64,000 nt of DNA from Streptomyces zingiberis (GCF_012034935.1 NZ_JAATEN010000007.1:124001-188000), one strand, 5' to 3'. Positions 24,631 through 34,132 are shown, numbered from the stretch's first letter. The notes: generated from the letters alone by a model not told the origin. Translations and numbers: made by a program.

Positions 24631-25653
24631 ATGTCCACGCACCGCGCCCTCGTGACCGAGGAGCGATCCACCGCGACGGGGGAAGCCCACGGCAAGGCCA
24701 TCCTGCTGGGCGAGCACGCGGTCGTCTACGGGGCCCCCGCGCTGGCGCTCCCCCTCCCCGCGCTCGGCTGCCGGGCCACCGTCCGCCACGCGCCGCCCTC
24801 CGGCTCCCCGGCCGGCGGCACGCGCCACCCCGCCCCTCCCGCGCCCGCTCCCGGCCCCTCGCCCGATCCGGCCGAGCAGACCTGGCAGGAGCTGCCCGAG
24901 GAGTTCGAACCGCTGCTGGACGCCTTCGCCCGGCGGGCCGGGCTCGACGGCCGCCCGGCGCTGGACATCCGCCTGGACAGCCGGATCCCCCCGTCCCGCG
25001 GGCTGGGGTCCAGCGCGGCGCACGCCCGGGCCCTCGTCCGCGCCCTGGACGGGCTCTTCGCCACCGGTCTGGGCCCGGCGGAGATCTACGAGCTGGTGCA
25101 GGTGTCCGAGCGGTCGGCGCACGGGCTGGCCAGCGGGATCGACGCCTGGACGACCGGCAGCGACCACCCGGTGCTGCTGGCGGGCGGAACCTGCGTCACC
25201 CCGCCGGTGGGCACCGGCTGTCACGTCGTCGTGGCCGACAGCGGCCGGGGCAGCGGCACCAGGCAGGCGGTGGGCATGCTGCGGGACGCCTTCACCCGCG
25301 ACCCCGCCGCCCGCGACCGGTTCGTCGAGCGGTCGGGCACCCTGACACGCGCCGCGCTCGCCGATCTGGCGGCGGGCCGCCTCCCCCGGCTCGGTGAGCG
25401 GCTGACGGACTGCCACGAACTCCTCGCCGGCCTGGGGCTGACCACGGAGCGTACCGACGCCCTGGCCCGGGCCGCGGTCGGCGCGGGTGCCCTCGGCGCC
25501 AAGATGAGCGGCGGCGGGCTGGGGGGCTGCGTCATCGCCCTCACCACCACCGCCCGGGAGGCGGAGTCCGTGGCCGCCGCCCTCGCCGGCGCGTTCGGCG
25601 CCCGCACCTGGACGGCCGCGCTGACGGAAGGAGCAGGCCATGACGGACTGTGA
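24631..25653 (+). CDS. mvaK1: Mevalonate kinase
   Basis: A 340-residue GHMP kinase that phosphorylates mevalonate to 5-phosphomevalonate. Motif 1 is G-E-H-A-V-V-Y-G, motif 2 (ATP loop) is P-P-S-R-G-L-G-S-S-A-A, and motif 3 is K-M-S-G-G-G-L-G-G-C, all as expected. An Ala/Pro-rich insert lies at about residues 55-80. ATG 24631 has GAAGGGA 9 bp upstream. It opens the mevalonate operon and overlaps the next gene by 14 bp. Confidence 0.92.
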   Translation: MSTHRALVTEERSTATGEAHGKAILLGEHAVVYGAPALALPLPALGCRATVRHAPPSGSPAGGTRHPAPPAPAPGPSPDPAEQTWQELPEEFEPLLDAFARRAGLDGRPALDIRLDSRIPPSRGLGSSAAHARALVRALDGLFATGLGPAEIYELVQVSERSAHGLASGIDAWTTGSDHPVLLAGGTCVTPPVGTGCHVVVADSGRGSGTRQAVGMLRDAFTRDPAARDRFVERSGTLTRAALADLAAGRLPRLGERLTDCHELLAGLGLTTERTDALARAAVGAGALGAKMSGGGLGGCVIALTTTAREAESVAAALAGAFGARTWTAALTEGAGHDGL

Positions 25654-26641
25654 ACCGGCGGTGGCGGTCGCCCACCCCAACATCGCCCTCGTCAAGTACT
25701 GGGGGAAGCGCGACGAGCGTCTCATCCTCCCGCTCGCCGACAGCCTGTCCCTGACCCTCGACGCCTTCCCCACCACCACCGCCGTACGGCAGGCCCCGGA
25801 CGCCCCGGAGGACCGGGTGATCATGGACGGGGTGCCGGCCCGCGGCGAGATGCGGCGCCGGATCACGGACTTCCTCGATCTGGTGCGCGAGCGGTCGGGG
25901 ATCCGCGCCCCCGCCGTGGTGGACACCCGCAACACCGTGCCGGTGGGGGCCGGACTCGCCTCGTCCGCCGGCGGTTTCGCCGCGCTGGCCCTGGCCGCGG
26001 CCCGCGCCTACGGGCTCCCCCGCGACCCCGTGTCGCTCTCCCGGCTGGCCCGCCGCGGCTCCGGCTCGGCCTCCCGCTCCGTCCACGGCGGCTTCGCCGT
26101 CTGGCACGCCGGCGACCCCGGCGCCGCCGATCCGGACCACGCCTCCTACGCCGAGGCGGTGACCGACGCCCGCGTCGACCTGGCGCTGGTCGCCGTCATC
26201 CTGGAGGCCGGTCCCAAGTCCGTGTCCAGCAGGGAGGCCATGCGCCGCACGGTCGCCACCTCACCGCTGTTCCCGGGCTGGCTGCGGAAGAGCCGGGAGG
26301 ATCTCGGCCGCATGCGCGCGGCGCTGCGCGAGGGTGACATCACCACCGTGGGTGAGACCGCCGAACGTAACGCCCTCGGCATGCACGCCACGATGGAAAC
26401 GGCGAGCCCACCCGTCCGGTACCGGACCGCGGCCTCCGACGCCGCCCTCACCCAGGTCCGCCGGCTGCGCGCGGACGGGCTGGGCGCCTGGGCGACGATG
26501 GACGCCGGCCCCAACGTCAAGGTGATCTGCGACGCGGCCGACGCGAAGACCGTCGCCGCCCGGATGGGTGAGGTTACCGGCGCCCGGGTGGTCGTGGCGG
26601 GCGGCGGGCCCGGGGCCCGGCTGCGGACGGAGGACGCCTGA
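25640..26641 (+). CDS. mvaD: Diphosphomevalonate decarboxylase
   Basis: A 333-residue GHMP-family decarboxylase that makes IPP from mevalonate diphosphate. The start N-I-A-L-V-K-Y-W-G-K-R is diagnostic. S-L-S-L-T-L and V-G-A-G-L-A-S-S-A-G-G-F-A-A-L follow, and the catalytic Asp lies in M-D-A-G-P-N-V-K near the C-terminus. ATG 25640 has GGAAGGAG upstream and sits inside the end of mvaK1. Its stop shares a base with the next start (TGATG). Confidence 0.95.
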   Translation: MTDCEPAVAVAHPNIALVKYWGKRDERLILPLADSLSLTLDAFPTTTAVRQAPDAPEDRVIMDGVPARGEMRRRITDFLDLVRERSGIRAPAVVDTRNTVPVGAGLASSAGGFAALALAAARAYGLPRDPVSLSRLARRGSGSASRSVHGGFAVWHAGDPGAADPDHASYAEAVTDARVDLALVAVILEAGPKSVSSREAMRRTVATSPLFPGWLRKSREDLGRMRAALREGDITTVGETAERNALGMHATMETASPPVRYRTAASDAALTQVRRLRADGLGAWATMDAGPNVKVICDAADAKTVAARMGEVTGARVVVAGGGPGARLRTEDA

Positions 26642-28056
26642 TGGCGCGCCGGGTCACCCGCCGGGCGCCGGGCAAGCTGCTGGTCGCCGGGGAGTACGCG
26701 GTCCTCGAACCGGGGCGGCCCGCGGTGGTGGTGGCGGTGGACCGGTATGTCACCGTCACCGCCGGGGACGCCGACGGGACCGTGCGCACCGATCACCCCG
26801 CGCACCCCGGAAGCCCCGCGGAAACCGCCGGCTCCGCGCCCTGCGGGGACGCCCCGGCCTCCCCGGGCCCCGGAACCGCCGACGTGATCGTCGACTCCGA
26901 CCTGGTCGGCCACGAGGTGGGGCTGCGCCGGACCCCGGAGGGGCTGCGGGTCCTGCCGGGTCAGGGCTTCCCGGCCACGGCCGCGGTGCCGGCGGTGCTG
27001 GCGCATGTGGTGTCCGCCGTGGAGACGGTCGAGGCGCTGGCCGAGGCGGCGCCGGTCGGGCGGCGTCCCCTCGGGCCCGCCGCCGTCCGGCTCACGATCC
27101 GCAGCGACCTGCACGACGGCGGCGTCAAGACCGGGCTGGGGTCGAGCGCCGCCGTCACCGTCGCGACGGTCCGGGCGCTGGCGGAGTACCACGGGACGCC
27201 GCTGCCGGACCGGGAGTGCCTGCGCGTCGCGCTGCTGGCCGGCGTCCGGGTGAACGCGGGGCCCTCCGGTGCCGATCTCGCGGCCGCGGCCTGCGGCGGC
27301 TGGGTGGCGTACCGCGCCCCCGACCGCCGGGCGCTGCTGGCCGGTGTGCGCCGGGACGGGGTCGCGGCGACGCTCGCCGCGCCCTGGCCGGGCTTCGCGG
27401 TCCGGCCGCTGCCCCCGCCGTCCGGCGTCACCCTGCACGTGGGCTGGAGCGGCAGCCCGGCCTCCACCCCGGACCTGGTCGCGGGGCTGACCGCCGGGCC
27501 GTGGTGGCACAGCGACGCCCGCGGCCGCTTCCTCGACGACAGCGAGGACTGCGTGACGCGCATGGTCCGCGCCCTGGAGGACGACCGGCCGGCGGACCTC
27601 CTGGCGTCCGTCCGCACCGCCCGGCGCCTGCTGGACCGCCTGGACGGGGAGGCCGCGCAGGGCGTCGTCACCGAGCCCCTGCGCCGCCTGTGCGAGGTGG
27701 CGGAGGCGTGCGGCGCGGCGGCCAAGCCCTCCGGCGCGGGCGGCGGTGACTGCGGGATCGCCCTGCTGCCGGGGGACGGTTCGGCCGCGTCCGCCGCGCC
27801 CCTGCACCGGCGGTGGCGCGAGGCCGGCATCACGCCCCTGCCGCTCGCCGTGGCCGCGGGCGCGGGCGCGGCCACGGCCCCGGCCCCGGCCGGTCCTTCC
27901 GCCCCGGCCGCCGGCTCAGCCCGCCCCGCCCTCTCAGCCCGCTCAGCCCCCTCCGCCGGCTCAGCCCGCTCCGCCCCCCGCGCGGAAGCGCACCCCGCCG
28001 GTACCGGGCCACAGGCCGGTCTCCCCTCCCCAACCCCGCGAGGACGGATCCGATGA
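26641..28056 (+). CDS. mvaK2: Phosphomevalonate kinase
   Basis: A 471-residue GHMP kinase that makes mevalonate diphosphate. The sequence A-P-G-K-L-L-V-A-G-E-Y-A-V-L starts the fold, G-L-G-S-S-A-A-V-T-V is the ATP loop, and K-P-S-G-A-G-G-G-D-C-G-I is motif 3. This order is typical of actinobacterial PMK. The last ~65 residues are an Ala/Ser/Pro-rich tail built from short DNA repeats (CTCAGCCCGC); it is unlikely to be catalytic. ATG 26641 overlaps the mvaD stop by one base, and its own stop overlaps the next start (ATGA). Confidence 0.93.
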   Translation: MARRVTRRAPGKLLVAGEYAVLEPGRPAVVVAVDRYVTVTAGDADGTVRTDHPAHPGSPAETAGSAPCGDAPASPGPGTADVIVDSDLVGHEVGLRRTPEGLRVLPGQGFPATAAVPAVLAHVVSAVETVEALAEAAPVGRRPLGPAAVRLTIRSDLHDGGVKTGLGSSAAVTVATVRALAEYHGTPLPDRECLRVALLAGVRVNAGPSGADLAAAACGGWVAYRAPDRRALLAGVRRDGVAATLAAPWPGFAVRPLPPPSGVTLHVGWSGSPASTPDLVAGLTAGPWWHSDARGRFLDDSEDCVTRMVRALEDDRPADLLASVRTARRLLDRLDGEAAQGVVTEPLRRLCEVAEACGAAAKPSGAGGGDCGIALLPGDGSAASAAPLHRRWREAGITPLPLAVAAGAGAATAPAPAGPSAPAAGSARPALSARSAPSAGSARSAPRAEAHPAGTGPQAGLPSPTPRGRIR

Positions 28057-29234
28057 GCGCACACCGGAAGGACGACCACGTACGGCTCGCCCATTCCCAG
28101 CACACCGCGGCCGGCGAGGGACGGGACGCCGGACCGCCGCGCCGGCCCAGCCAGTTCGACGAGGTGCGTTTCGTGCACCACGCCCTGGCCGGCACCGACC
28201 GCGAGAAGGTCTCGCTGGAGACCGGCTTCGCCGGGATGCGCTGGCGGCGCCCGCTCTACATCAACGCCATGACGGGCGGCAGCCCGCGCACCGGCGAGAT
28301 CAACCGCGACCTGGCGATCGCCGCCCACGAGACGGGGCTGCCCATCGCCACCGGGTCCATGAGCCCCTATCTCAAGGACCCGTCCACGGCCCCCACCTTC
28401 ACCCCGGTCCGCCGGGAGAACCCCGGCGGTTTCGTCCTGGCCAACATCAACACCGACGCCACGCCCGACCAGGCGTGCCGGGCGGTGGAGCTGCTGGAGG
28501 CGGACGCGCTGCAGATCCACCTGAACACCGTTCAGGAGACCGTCATGCCCGAGGGGGACCGTTCCTTCGGGCACTGGGCCGGGGCCATCGAGAAGATCGT
28601 CGCGGCCGTCGGGGTACCGGTGATCGTCAAGGAGGTCGGCTTCGGCCTGAGCGGCCGGACGGTGCGGGAACTCGCCTCGCTCGGTGTCCACGCCGCGGAC
28701 GTGGCCGGCAGCGGCGGCACGGACTTCGCCCGGATCGAAAACGGCCGCCGCGACCGGCCCGACTACGCCTACCTGGAGGGCTGGGGCCTGTCCACCCCGG
28801 CAGCGCTGCTCGACGCCCGGGACGCCGGTCTGCCGCTGCTCGCCTCCGGCGGCATCCGCGACCCGCTGGACGTGGCCAGGTCGCTGGCCCTGGGCGCGCG
28901 GGCGGCCGGCGCCTCCGGCCCGTTCCTCACCACCCTGCTCGACGGGGGCGTGGAGGCCCTGGTGGAGCAGATCACCACCTGGCTGGACCACCTCGCGGCC
29001 CTGATGACCCTGCTCGGCGCGCACAGCCCGGGCGAACTCGCCGACTGCGACGTGCAGCTCACCGGCGAACTGCGCGCCTTCTGCCTCGACCGCGGCCTCG
29101 CCGGGGCCACGGAAGGGGCCACGCGCCTCGCCACGGAGCGGGCCACGGGGCGGGCCCCCGAAAACGGCTGGGCCACCGCGCGCAACGGAAACACCGCGCA
29201 CGCCGGGAACACCGCGAAAGGAATCACGTCATGA
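28053..29234 (+). CDS. fni: Isopentenyl-diphosphate isomerase, type 2
   Basis: A 393-residue FMN-dependent isomerase that interconverts IPP and DMAPP. R-K-D-D-H-V near the start, Y-I-N-A-M-T-G-G, H-L-N-T-V-Q-E and D-V-A-G-S-G-G-T are the known type 2 IDI signatures for FMN and NADPH binding. It is soluble and TIM-barrel shaped. The last ~35 residues are a Thr/Ala/Asn-rich tail with imperfect DNA repeats. It overlaps both neighbours by four bases. Type 2 IDI is the form normally found in Streptomyces mevalonate clusters. Confidence 0.94.
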   Translation: MSAHRKDDHVRLAHSQHTAAGEGRDAGPPRRPSQFDEVRFVHHALAGTDREKVSLETGFAGMRWRRPLYINAMTGGSPRTGEINRDLAIAAHETGLPIATGSMSPYLKDPSTAPTFTPVRRENPGGFVLANINTDATPDQACRAVELLEADALQIHLNTVQETVMPEGDRSFGHWAGAIEKIVAAVGVPVIVKEVGFGLSGRTVRELASLGVHAADVAGSGGTDFARIENGRRDRPDYAYLEGWGLSTPAALLDARDAGLPLLASGGIRDPLDVARSLALGARAAGASGPFLTTLLDGGVEALVEQITTWLDHLAALMTLLGAHSPGELADCDVQLTGELRAFCLDRGLAGATEGATRLATERATGRAPENGWATARNGNTAHAGNTAKGITS

Positions 29235-30307
29235 CCATCACGGCCGAACCGTCCACCGAGGTCACCGCCGCGGGCGTCCCCCTGCGCTGGGTGGGCCCCC
29301 TGCGCGTCACGGGCAACGTCACCACGGCCGAGACCGAGGTCCCCCTGGCCACCTACGAGTCACCGCTGTGGCCGTCGGTCGGCCGCGGGGCGAAGATCTC
29401 CCGCCTGGTGGACGAGGGCATCCGCACCACGCTCGTCGACGAGCGCATGACGCGCTCGGTGCTGGTGGAGGCCGACGACGCGGCGGGCGCCCACGCCGCC
29501 TCCCTGGCCGTCGAGGAACAGCTGCCCCGGCTGCGGGAGGTCACCGCCCGCAGCAGCCGCTTCGCACGGCTGCTGGGGATCCGTCAGGAGATCACCGGCC
29601 CACTGCTGTTCATCCGCTTCGAGTTCGCCACCGGGGACGCCTCGGGCCACAACATGGCCACGCTCGCCTCCGACGCGCTCCTCGCCCACCTGCTGGCCAC
29701 GGTGGACGGCATCCGCTACGGCTCGATCTCCGCCAACTACTGCACCGACAAGAAGGCCACCGCGATCAACGGCATCCTCGGCCGGGGCAAGAACGTCGTC
29801 GCGGAGATCCTCATCCCCCGCGACATCGTGGCCGAGCGCCTGCGCACCACGGCGGCCCGGGTGACGGCGCTCAACACGAACAAGAACCTGGTCGGCACCC
29901 TGCTGGCCGGCGGCATCCGCTCGGCGAACGCGCACTACGCGAACATGCTGCTCGCCTTCTACCTGGCCACCGGGCAGGACGCCGCCAACATCGTCGAGGG
30001 CTCCCAGGGCGTGACGTACGTCCAGGACCGCGACGGCGACCTGTACTTCTCCTGCACCCTGCCCAATCTGATCCTCGGCACCGTGGGCAACGGCAAGGGC
30101 CTGGGCTTCGTGGAGGACAACCTCACCCGGCTGGGCTGCCGCGAGGACCGCCCCGCCGGGGAGAACGCCCGCCGGCTCGCCGCCCTCGCCGCGGCCACCG
30201 TCCTGTGCGGCGAGCTGTCCCTGCTGGCCGCCCAGACCAACCCCGGCGAACTGATGAAGGCGCACACCCGACTCGAACGCGCGACAGGAGACTCCCATGT
30301 CCACTGA
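29231..30307 (+). CDS. mvaA: HMG-CoA reductase
   Basis: A 358-residue HMG-CoA reductase that reduces HMG-CoA to mevalonate. Residues T-G-D-A-S-G-H-N-M correspond to the NADPH-binding T-G-D-A-M-G-M-N motif, and D-K-K-A-T-A-I-N carries the catalytic Lys. There is no membrane anchor, so the enzyme is soluble like other bacterial class I-type reductases from Streptomyces clusters. It ends 11 bp inside the HMG-CoA synthase gene. The swap of M-G for S-G in the cofactor motif is shared with some actinobacterial homologues as far as I recall. Confidence 0.93.
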   Translation: MTITAEPSTEVTAAGVPLRWVGPLRVTGNVTTAETEVPLATYESPLWPSVGRGAKISRLVDEGIRTTLVDERMTRSVLVEADDAAGAHAASLAVEEQLPRLREVTARSSRFARLLGIRQEITGPLLFIRFEFATGDASGHNMATLASDALLAHLLATVDGIRYGSISANYCTDKKATAINGILGRGKNVVAEILIPRDIVAERLRTTAARVTALNTNKNLVGTLLAGGIRSANAHYANMLLAFYLATGQDAANIVEGSQGVTYVQDRDGDLYFSCTLPNLILGTVGNGKGLGFVEDNLTRLGCREDRPAGENARRLAALAAATVLCGELSLLAAQTNPGELMKAHTRLERATGDSHVH

Positions 30308-31472
30308 CCTCGCCATCGGCGTCCACGACCTCTCCCTCCGCACCACCAGTCTCGTCCTGCCCCATGCCGAACTCGCCCGGTACAACGGCAGCGACGTGGC
30401 GAAGTACCACAAGGGCCTCGGGCAGCGCGCGATGAGCGTCCCCACCGAGGACGAGGACATCGTCACCATGGCCGCGGCCGCCGCCCTCCCCCTGATCGAG
30501 CGGCACGGCCCGGACGACGTGACCACCGTGGTCCTCGCCACCGAGAGCTCCGTCGACCAGTCCAAGGCGGCGGGTGTCTACGTCCACTCCCTGCTGGGGC
30601 TGGCGTCGAACACGCGCGTGGTGGAGGTCAAGCAGGCCTGCTACGGCGCCACCGCCGGCCTCCAGTTCGCGGCGGGACTGGTGCACCGGGACCCCCGGCA
30701 GCGGGTGCTCGTCATCGCGAGCGACGTCTCCCAGTACGACCTGGACAGCCCCGGGGAGGCCACCCAGGGGGCCGCGGCGGCGGCGATGCTCGTCACGGCC
30801 GACCCCGCGCTGCTGGAACTCACCGGCCCCTCGGGCCTGTTCACCGCCGACGTGATGGACTTCTGGCGCCCCAACTACCGGGCCACCCCGCTGGTCAACG
30901 GCAAGGAGTCGGTCGCGGCCTACCTCGACGCCGTCGAGGGCGCCTGGCGCGACTACCGGTCCCAGGGCGGGCTGCCCCTGACCGACTTCCGCGGCTTCTG
31001 CTACCACCAGCCGTACACCCGCATGGCGTTCAAGGCGCACCGGCAGCTGCTGGAGACCGCCGGGGCGCACCTGGACGAGGAGGCGCTCCACCGGGACGTG
31101 GCCCCCACCACCAGCTACAACGAGACGGTCGGCAACAGCTACACCGCCTCGGTGTACCTGGCCCTCACCGCGCTGCTGGAGAACCGCGACGACCTGGACG
31201 GGCGGACCGTCGGCCTGTTCAGCTACGGCTCCGGGAGCGTCGCGGAGTTCCTCGCCGCCCGGGTCCGCCCCGGCTACCGGGCCCACCTGCGCCAGGAGGC
31301 GCACCGGCGGGCGGTGGAGGACCGGCAGGTCATCGACTACGCCACCTACCGCTCGCTGAGGGAGCGGTCGCTGCCCACCGACGGCGGATGGCACGAGCTG
31401 CCGCACCGCACCCAGGGGCCCTTCCGTCTCACGGCGGTCCGCGACCACCAGCGCATCTACGAGGCGGCCTGA
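30297..31472 (+). CDS. mvaS: HMG-CoA synthase
   Basis: A 391-residue thiolase-fold enzyme that joins acetyl-CoA and acetoacetyl-CoA. The catalytic Cys115 is in V-K-Q-A-C-Y-G-A-T-A, and S-Y-N-E-T-V-G-N-S-Y together with F-S-Y-G-S-G-S-V-A-E-F are family signatures. ATG 30297 has AGGAGACT upstream within the HMGR end. It closes the overlapping mevalonate operon. A 132-bp gap leads to the acetoacetyl-CoA synthase that should supply its substrate. Confidence 0.95.
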   Translation: MSTDLAIGVHDLSLRTTSLVLPHAELARYNGSDVAKYHKGLGQRAMSVPTEDEDIVTMAAAAALPLIERHGPDDVTTVVLATESSVDQSKAAGVYVHSLLGLASNTRVVEVKQACYGATAGLQFAAGLVHRDPRQRVLVIASDVSQYDLDSPGEATQGAAAAAMLVTADPALLELTGPSGLFTADVMDFWRPNYRATPLVNGKESVAAYLDAVEGAWRDYRSQGGLPLTDFRGFCYHQPYTRMAFKAHRQLLETAGAHLDEEALHRDVAPTTSYNETVGNSYTASVYLALTALLENRDDLDGRTVGLFSYGSGSVAEFLAARVRPGYRAHLRQEAHRRAVEDRQVIDYATYRSLRERSLPTDGGWHELPHRTQGPFRLTAVRDHQRIYEAA

Positions 31473-31604
31473 GCGTCCCCGCACCCGCGTCCGTCCCCTC
31501 CCGGCGTTCACGCCCCTCGGTCCCGCGGCCCGGCGCCGCGGCGGGGCGGCGCGACCGGGTCATCCACAGCCGCCCCCACTCGGCGCGACAGGAGACAAGT
31601 CGAC

Positions 31605-32639
31605 ATGACCTTCCGTTCAGCAGCCGTTCCCGCGCGGGGCGCCGTCGGCGTCCTCGGCACCGGTTCCTGCCTCCCCGGCGACGTGGTCACCAACGAGGAG
31701 GTGGGAGAGCCGGCCGGGGTGGGCCACGCGTGGATCGCCGATCGCACCGGCATCCACGCGCGCCGCCGGGCCAAGCCCGACGAGGCCACCTCCGACCTCG
31801 CCGCGGCGGCCGCCCGCTCCGCCCTGGCCGACGCCGGTATCGGCGCCGAGGAGATCTCGCTGGTCATCGTGGCCACCTCCACGCCGGACTCGCCGCAGCC
31901 CCCCACCGCCACCTCCGTCGCCTTCGAGATCGGCGTCCGGCCCGGCACGCCGGCCTACGACGTGAACGCCGTGTGCAGCGGTTTCGTCTTCGCGCTGGTC
32001 AGCGCGGAGCGGATGCTGCGGGGCACCACCGGGCACGCGCTGGTCGTCGGCGCCGACATCTACTCCCGCACGCTCGATCCCACCGACCGCCGCACGGCGG
32101 TCCTCTTCGGCGACGGCGCGGGGGCGGTCGTGCTGGGCCCCACCCGGGGCCAGGGCGTGCTCGCCACCCGGCTCGCGACCTTCCCCGACCACCGCGACCT
32201 CATCCGCGTCCCCGCGGGCGGCTCCCGGATCCCGGCCTCGGCCGCCTCCCTCGCGGAGGGCCTGCACTACTTCACGATGGACGGCAGGGCGGTGCGCGCC
32301 TTCGTCCAGGACAACGTCGGGCCCATGATCCGCGACTTCCTCCGGGAGCACACCGACGGCGCGGAGCCCGACGGGACGTCCCCCGTCCACTTCGTGCCCC
32401 ACCAGGCCAACGGCCGGATGATCGACGACCTGGCGGCCTCGCTGGGCTTCGCCCCGGACCGTACGCATGTGACGGTACGGGAGTACGGCAACACGGGCGC
32501 GGCGTCGGTGCCGATCACCCTCGACCACGCGGCGCACCGCCTCGCCCCCGGCGATCGCGTCCTCCTCGCCGGCTTCGGCGGCGGGATGTCCGCCGGGCTG
32601 GCCCTCCTGGAGTGGGACCCACGCCCGCCGGGCGCCTGA
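31605..32639 (+). CDS. nphT7: NphT7-like acetoacetyl-CoA synthase (KAS III family)
   Basis: A 344-residue KAS III-like enzyme with Cys124 in V-N-A-V-C-S-G, H-F-V-P-H-Q-A-N-G-R-M and E-Y-G-N-T-G-A-A-S. Blocks such as Y-S-R-T-L-D-P-T-D-R and R-V-P-A-G-G-S-R closely follow NphT7 of Streptomyces CL190. NphT7 condenses acetyl-CoA with malonyl-CoA irreversibly to acetoacetyl-CoA, driving the mevalonate route. ATG 31605 has AGGAGACA upstream. Position next to HMG-CoA synthase supports the call over a FabH role. Confidence 0.9.
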   Translation: MTFRSAAVPARGAVGVLGTGSCLPGDVVTNEEVGEPAGVGHAWIADRTGIHARRRAKPDEATSDLAAAAARSALADAGIGAEEISLVIVATSTPDSPQPPTATSVAFEIGVRPGTPAYDVNAVCSGFVFALVSAERMLRGTTGHALVVGADIYSRTLDPTDRRTAVLFGDGAGAVVLGPTRGQGVLATRLATFPDHRDLIRVPAGGSRIPASAASLAEGLHYFTMDGRAVRAFVQDNVGPMIRDFLREHTDGAEPDGTSPVHFVPHQANGRMIDDLAASLGFAPDRTHVTVREYGNTGAASVPITLDHAAHRLAPGDRVLLAGFGGGMSAGLALLEWDPRPPGA

Positions 32640-32646
32640 CACCCCC

Positions 32647-32692
32647 GGGGCGCCCGGCCCGGCACGACCCACACCACCGGTCCGGGCGCCCC
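32647..32692 (+). terminator. Hairpin ending the mevalonate cluster
   Basis: GGGGCGCCCGG (32647-32657) pairs perfectly with CCGGGCGCCCC (32682-32692), 8 bp past the acetoacetyl-CoA synthase stop. It marks the right edge of the terpenoid cluster. Confidence 0.6.
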
Positions 32693-32859
32693 CGCCGATT
32701 CCGCACCACCCTCCGCGCGCGGCAAGCGCCGCCGCCGGCCCACCGGCGAGACCGGTCCCGGAGACCCGGGCCCTTCTCACGGCGTTGCGGCGGCAGATGC
32801 TCCGGCCGCTGTTCGCGGACGTCTCACCGGCGCTCTCCGCGATCCGGGCCGGCCGGCCG

Positions 32860-33486
32860 CTACCGAGCCTCCGCCCGCGCCGGGGCCCCGCGCTCCCCGG
32901 CCGTCAGGACGCGGAGTTTCCAGAGGCCGTAGAGCGCCAGCAGCGGTTTGGCGGCGAGCCATTCGCCCGGGCGGTAGTCGTCCGCCCGCACGAGCCGCTC
33001 GGCGAGGTCGGGGCGTTGCCGTCGCAGGTACGCCCGGGCCTTGAGGGCGTGCGCCGGCTGGGAGACGATCTTGATGCGGCCGGCGTCCTCCAGCAGCGGG
33101 ATCACGTTCGTGATGTTCTCCCAGGTCGTCGTGGACCGGTCTTCGAGCAGCACCGTGCCGTCGAAGCCGAGCACGGACCTCGCGTAACCGGCCATCAGCT
33201 CGGCTTCCGTGGCGCCGTCGCCGGTCGTGCCGCCGCTGAGGATCAGGCAGGTCTCCCGGCCGCCCCCGGCGGCGAGGGAGCGGATCCCGGCGCGTACCCG
33301 CCAGCGGTTGACGGCGTTCACCGCCGGCCGCGGGTTGCGGTATCCCAGCACGACCACGGCCTCACCGGCGCCCGCGCCCGTCCCCACCAGGGTCCGGGAC
33401 CAGCGCCAGTTCAGCCACTCGCTCCAGGCCAGGGCGGACGCCACCACCACCGCCCCGGCCACCACCGGCCCCGTCCCGCGTCGCAT
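32860..33486 (-). CDS. YdcF/DUF218 family protein
   Basis: A 208-residue protein with a single N-terminal hydrophobic stretch, then V-V-V-L-G-Y-R-N-P, L-I-L-S-G-G-T-T and S-T-T-T-W-E-N, the pattern of the DUF218 (YdcF/SanA/ElyC) family. Members are linked to envelope functions but the reaction is unknown; YdcF binds S-adenosylmethionine in E. coli. The start at 33486 lacks a strong ribosome site; GTAGGG lies 8 bp upstream. It faces the end of the terpenoid cluster and looks unrelated to it. Confidence 0.75.
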   Translation of the reverse strand: MRRGTGPVVAGAVVVASALAWSEWLNWRWSRTLVGTGAGAGEAVVVLGYRNPRPAVNAVNRWRVRAGIRSLAAGGGRETCLILSGGTTGDGATEAELMAGYARSVLGFDGTVLLEDRSTTTWENITNVIPLLEDAGRIKIVSQPAHALKARAYLRRQRPDLAERLVRADDYRPGEWLAAKPLLALYGLWKLRVLTAGERGAPARAEAR

Positions 33487-33646
33487 GCGGTGACCCTACC
33501 GCCGTGACCGTGCGGGCCCGCCGGTCCGGATGCCCCGGAGACGCCTCGGAGATGGCTCAGCGATGCCTCAGGGATATCTCCGTGGGCGGCTCGTGAGTCT
33601 CTGACGGCATCCGCTGATTCCTCTCCGGAGGAGCCGGCCGACACAC

Positions 33647-34021
33647 CTACGCGCCGAGTACCTGACGCCGCACCTCCGGCTTCCATTCGACGTACTCGGC
33701 CTCCACCCCGCCCCGGTGACGGGCGTAGAGGAAGCGGCCGGTTGCGCTGGTGGCCTCCTCCGTCGTGATCTCGGCGCCCGCCTCGTCCAGCGCCGCGCGC
33801 GCCTGGTCCAGGTCGGAGACGATCACCGTGGCCGTGGCGTGGGCATACCGGGCGCGTTCCCCGGCGGGTCCGGCGATGACCAGGAAGTCACCGATGGCGG
33901 CGAGCTCGATCTCGTCGAAGGCGAAGCGCAGGTCCGGACGCGTTCCCGTCAGGCGCTCCAGCAGGGGGAGGGTCGTGCTCAGGTCGTCGGCCCAGAGGCG
34001 GGCGTACGTCTTGAGGATCAT
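33647..34021 (-). CDS. VOC (glyoxalase/bleomycin resistance) fold protein
   Basis: A 124-residue single-domain VOC protein with an N-terminal beta-alpha-beta start I-L-K-T-Y-A-R-L-W-A-D-D and a later V-I-V-S-D-L-D-Q-A-R-A-A-L-D-E-A-G-A. The classic metal ligands are not obvious (the second half reads E-I-T-T-E-E-A-T-S). ATG 34021 is preferred over the longer frame because of its GGAG site. It is divergent from an HxlR regulator 111 bp away, which probably controls it. Confidence 0.75.
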   Translation of the reverse strand: MILKTYARLWADDLSTTLPLLERLTGTRPDLRFAFDEIELAAIGDFLVIAGPAGERARYAHATATVIVSDLDQARAALDEAGAEITTEEATSATGRFLYARHRGGVEAEYVEWKPEVRRQVLGA

Positions 34022-34132
34022 CGTTGCTCCAGGGGTCCGTTCAGGCTGTTCAGTCTCCAGCGGATACGGACTAACCGTAGGAGAGTATGCTCTGAGCTGG
34101 AAGAACGCACTTTTCGGTGAGAGGGGCACCTC

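Noticed and set aside
22726..25935. A 1,069-codon open frame on the minus strand
   Set aside because: It is the antisense shadow of the second FAD gene and mevalonate kinase, low in complexity and without a ribosome site.
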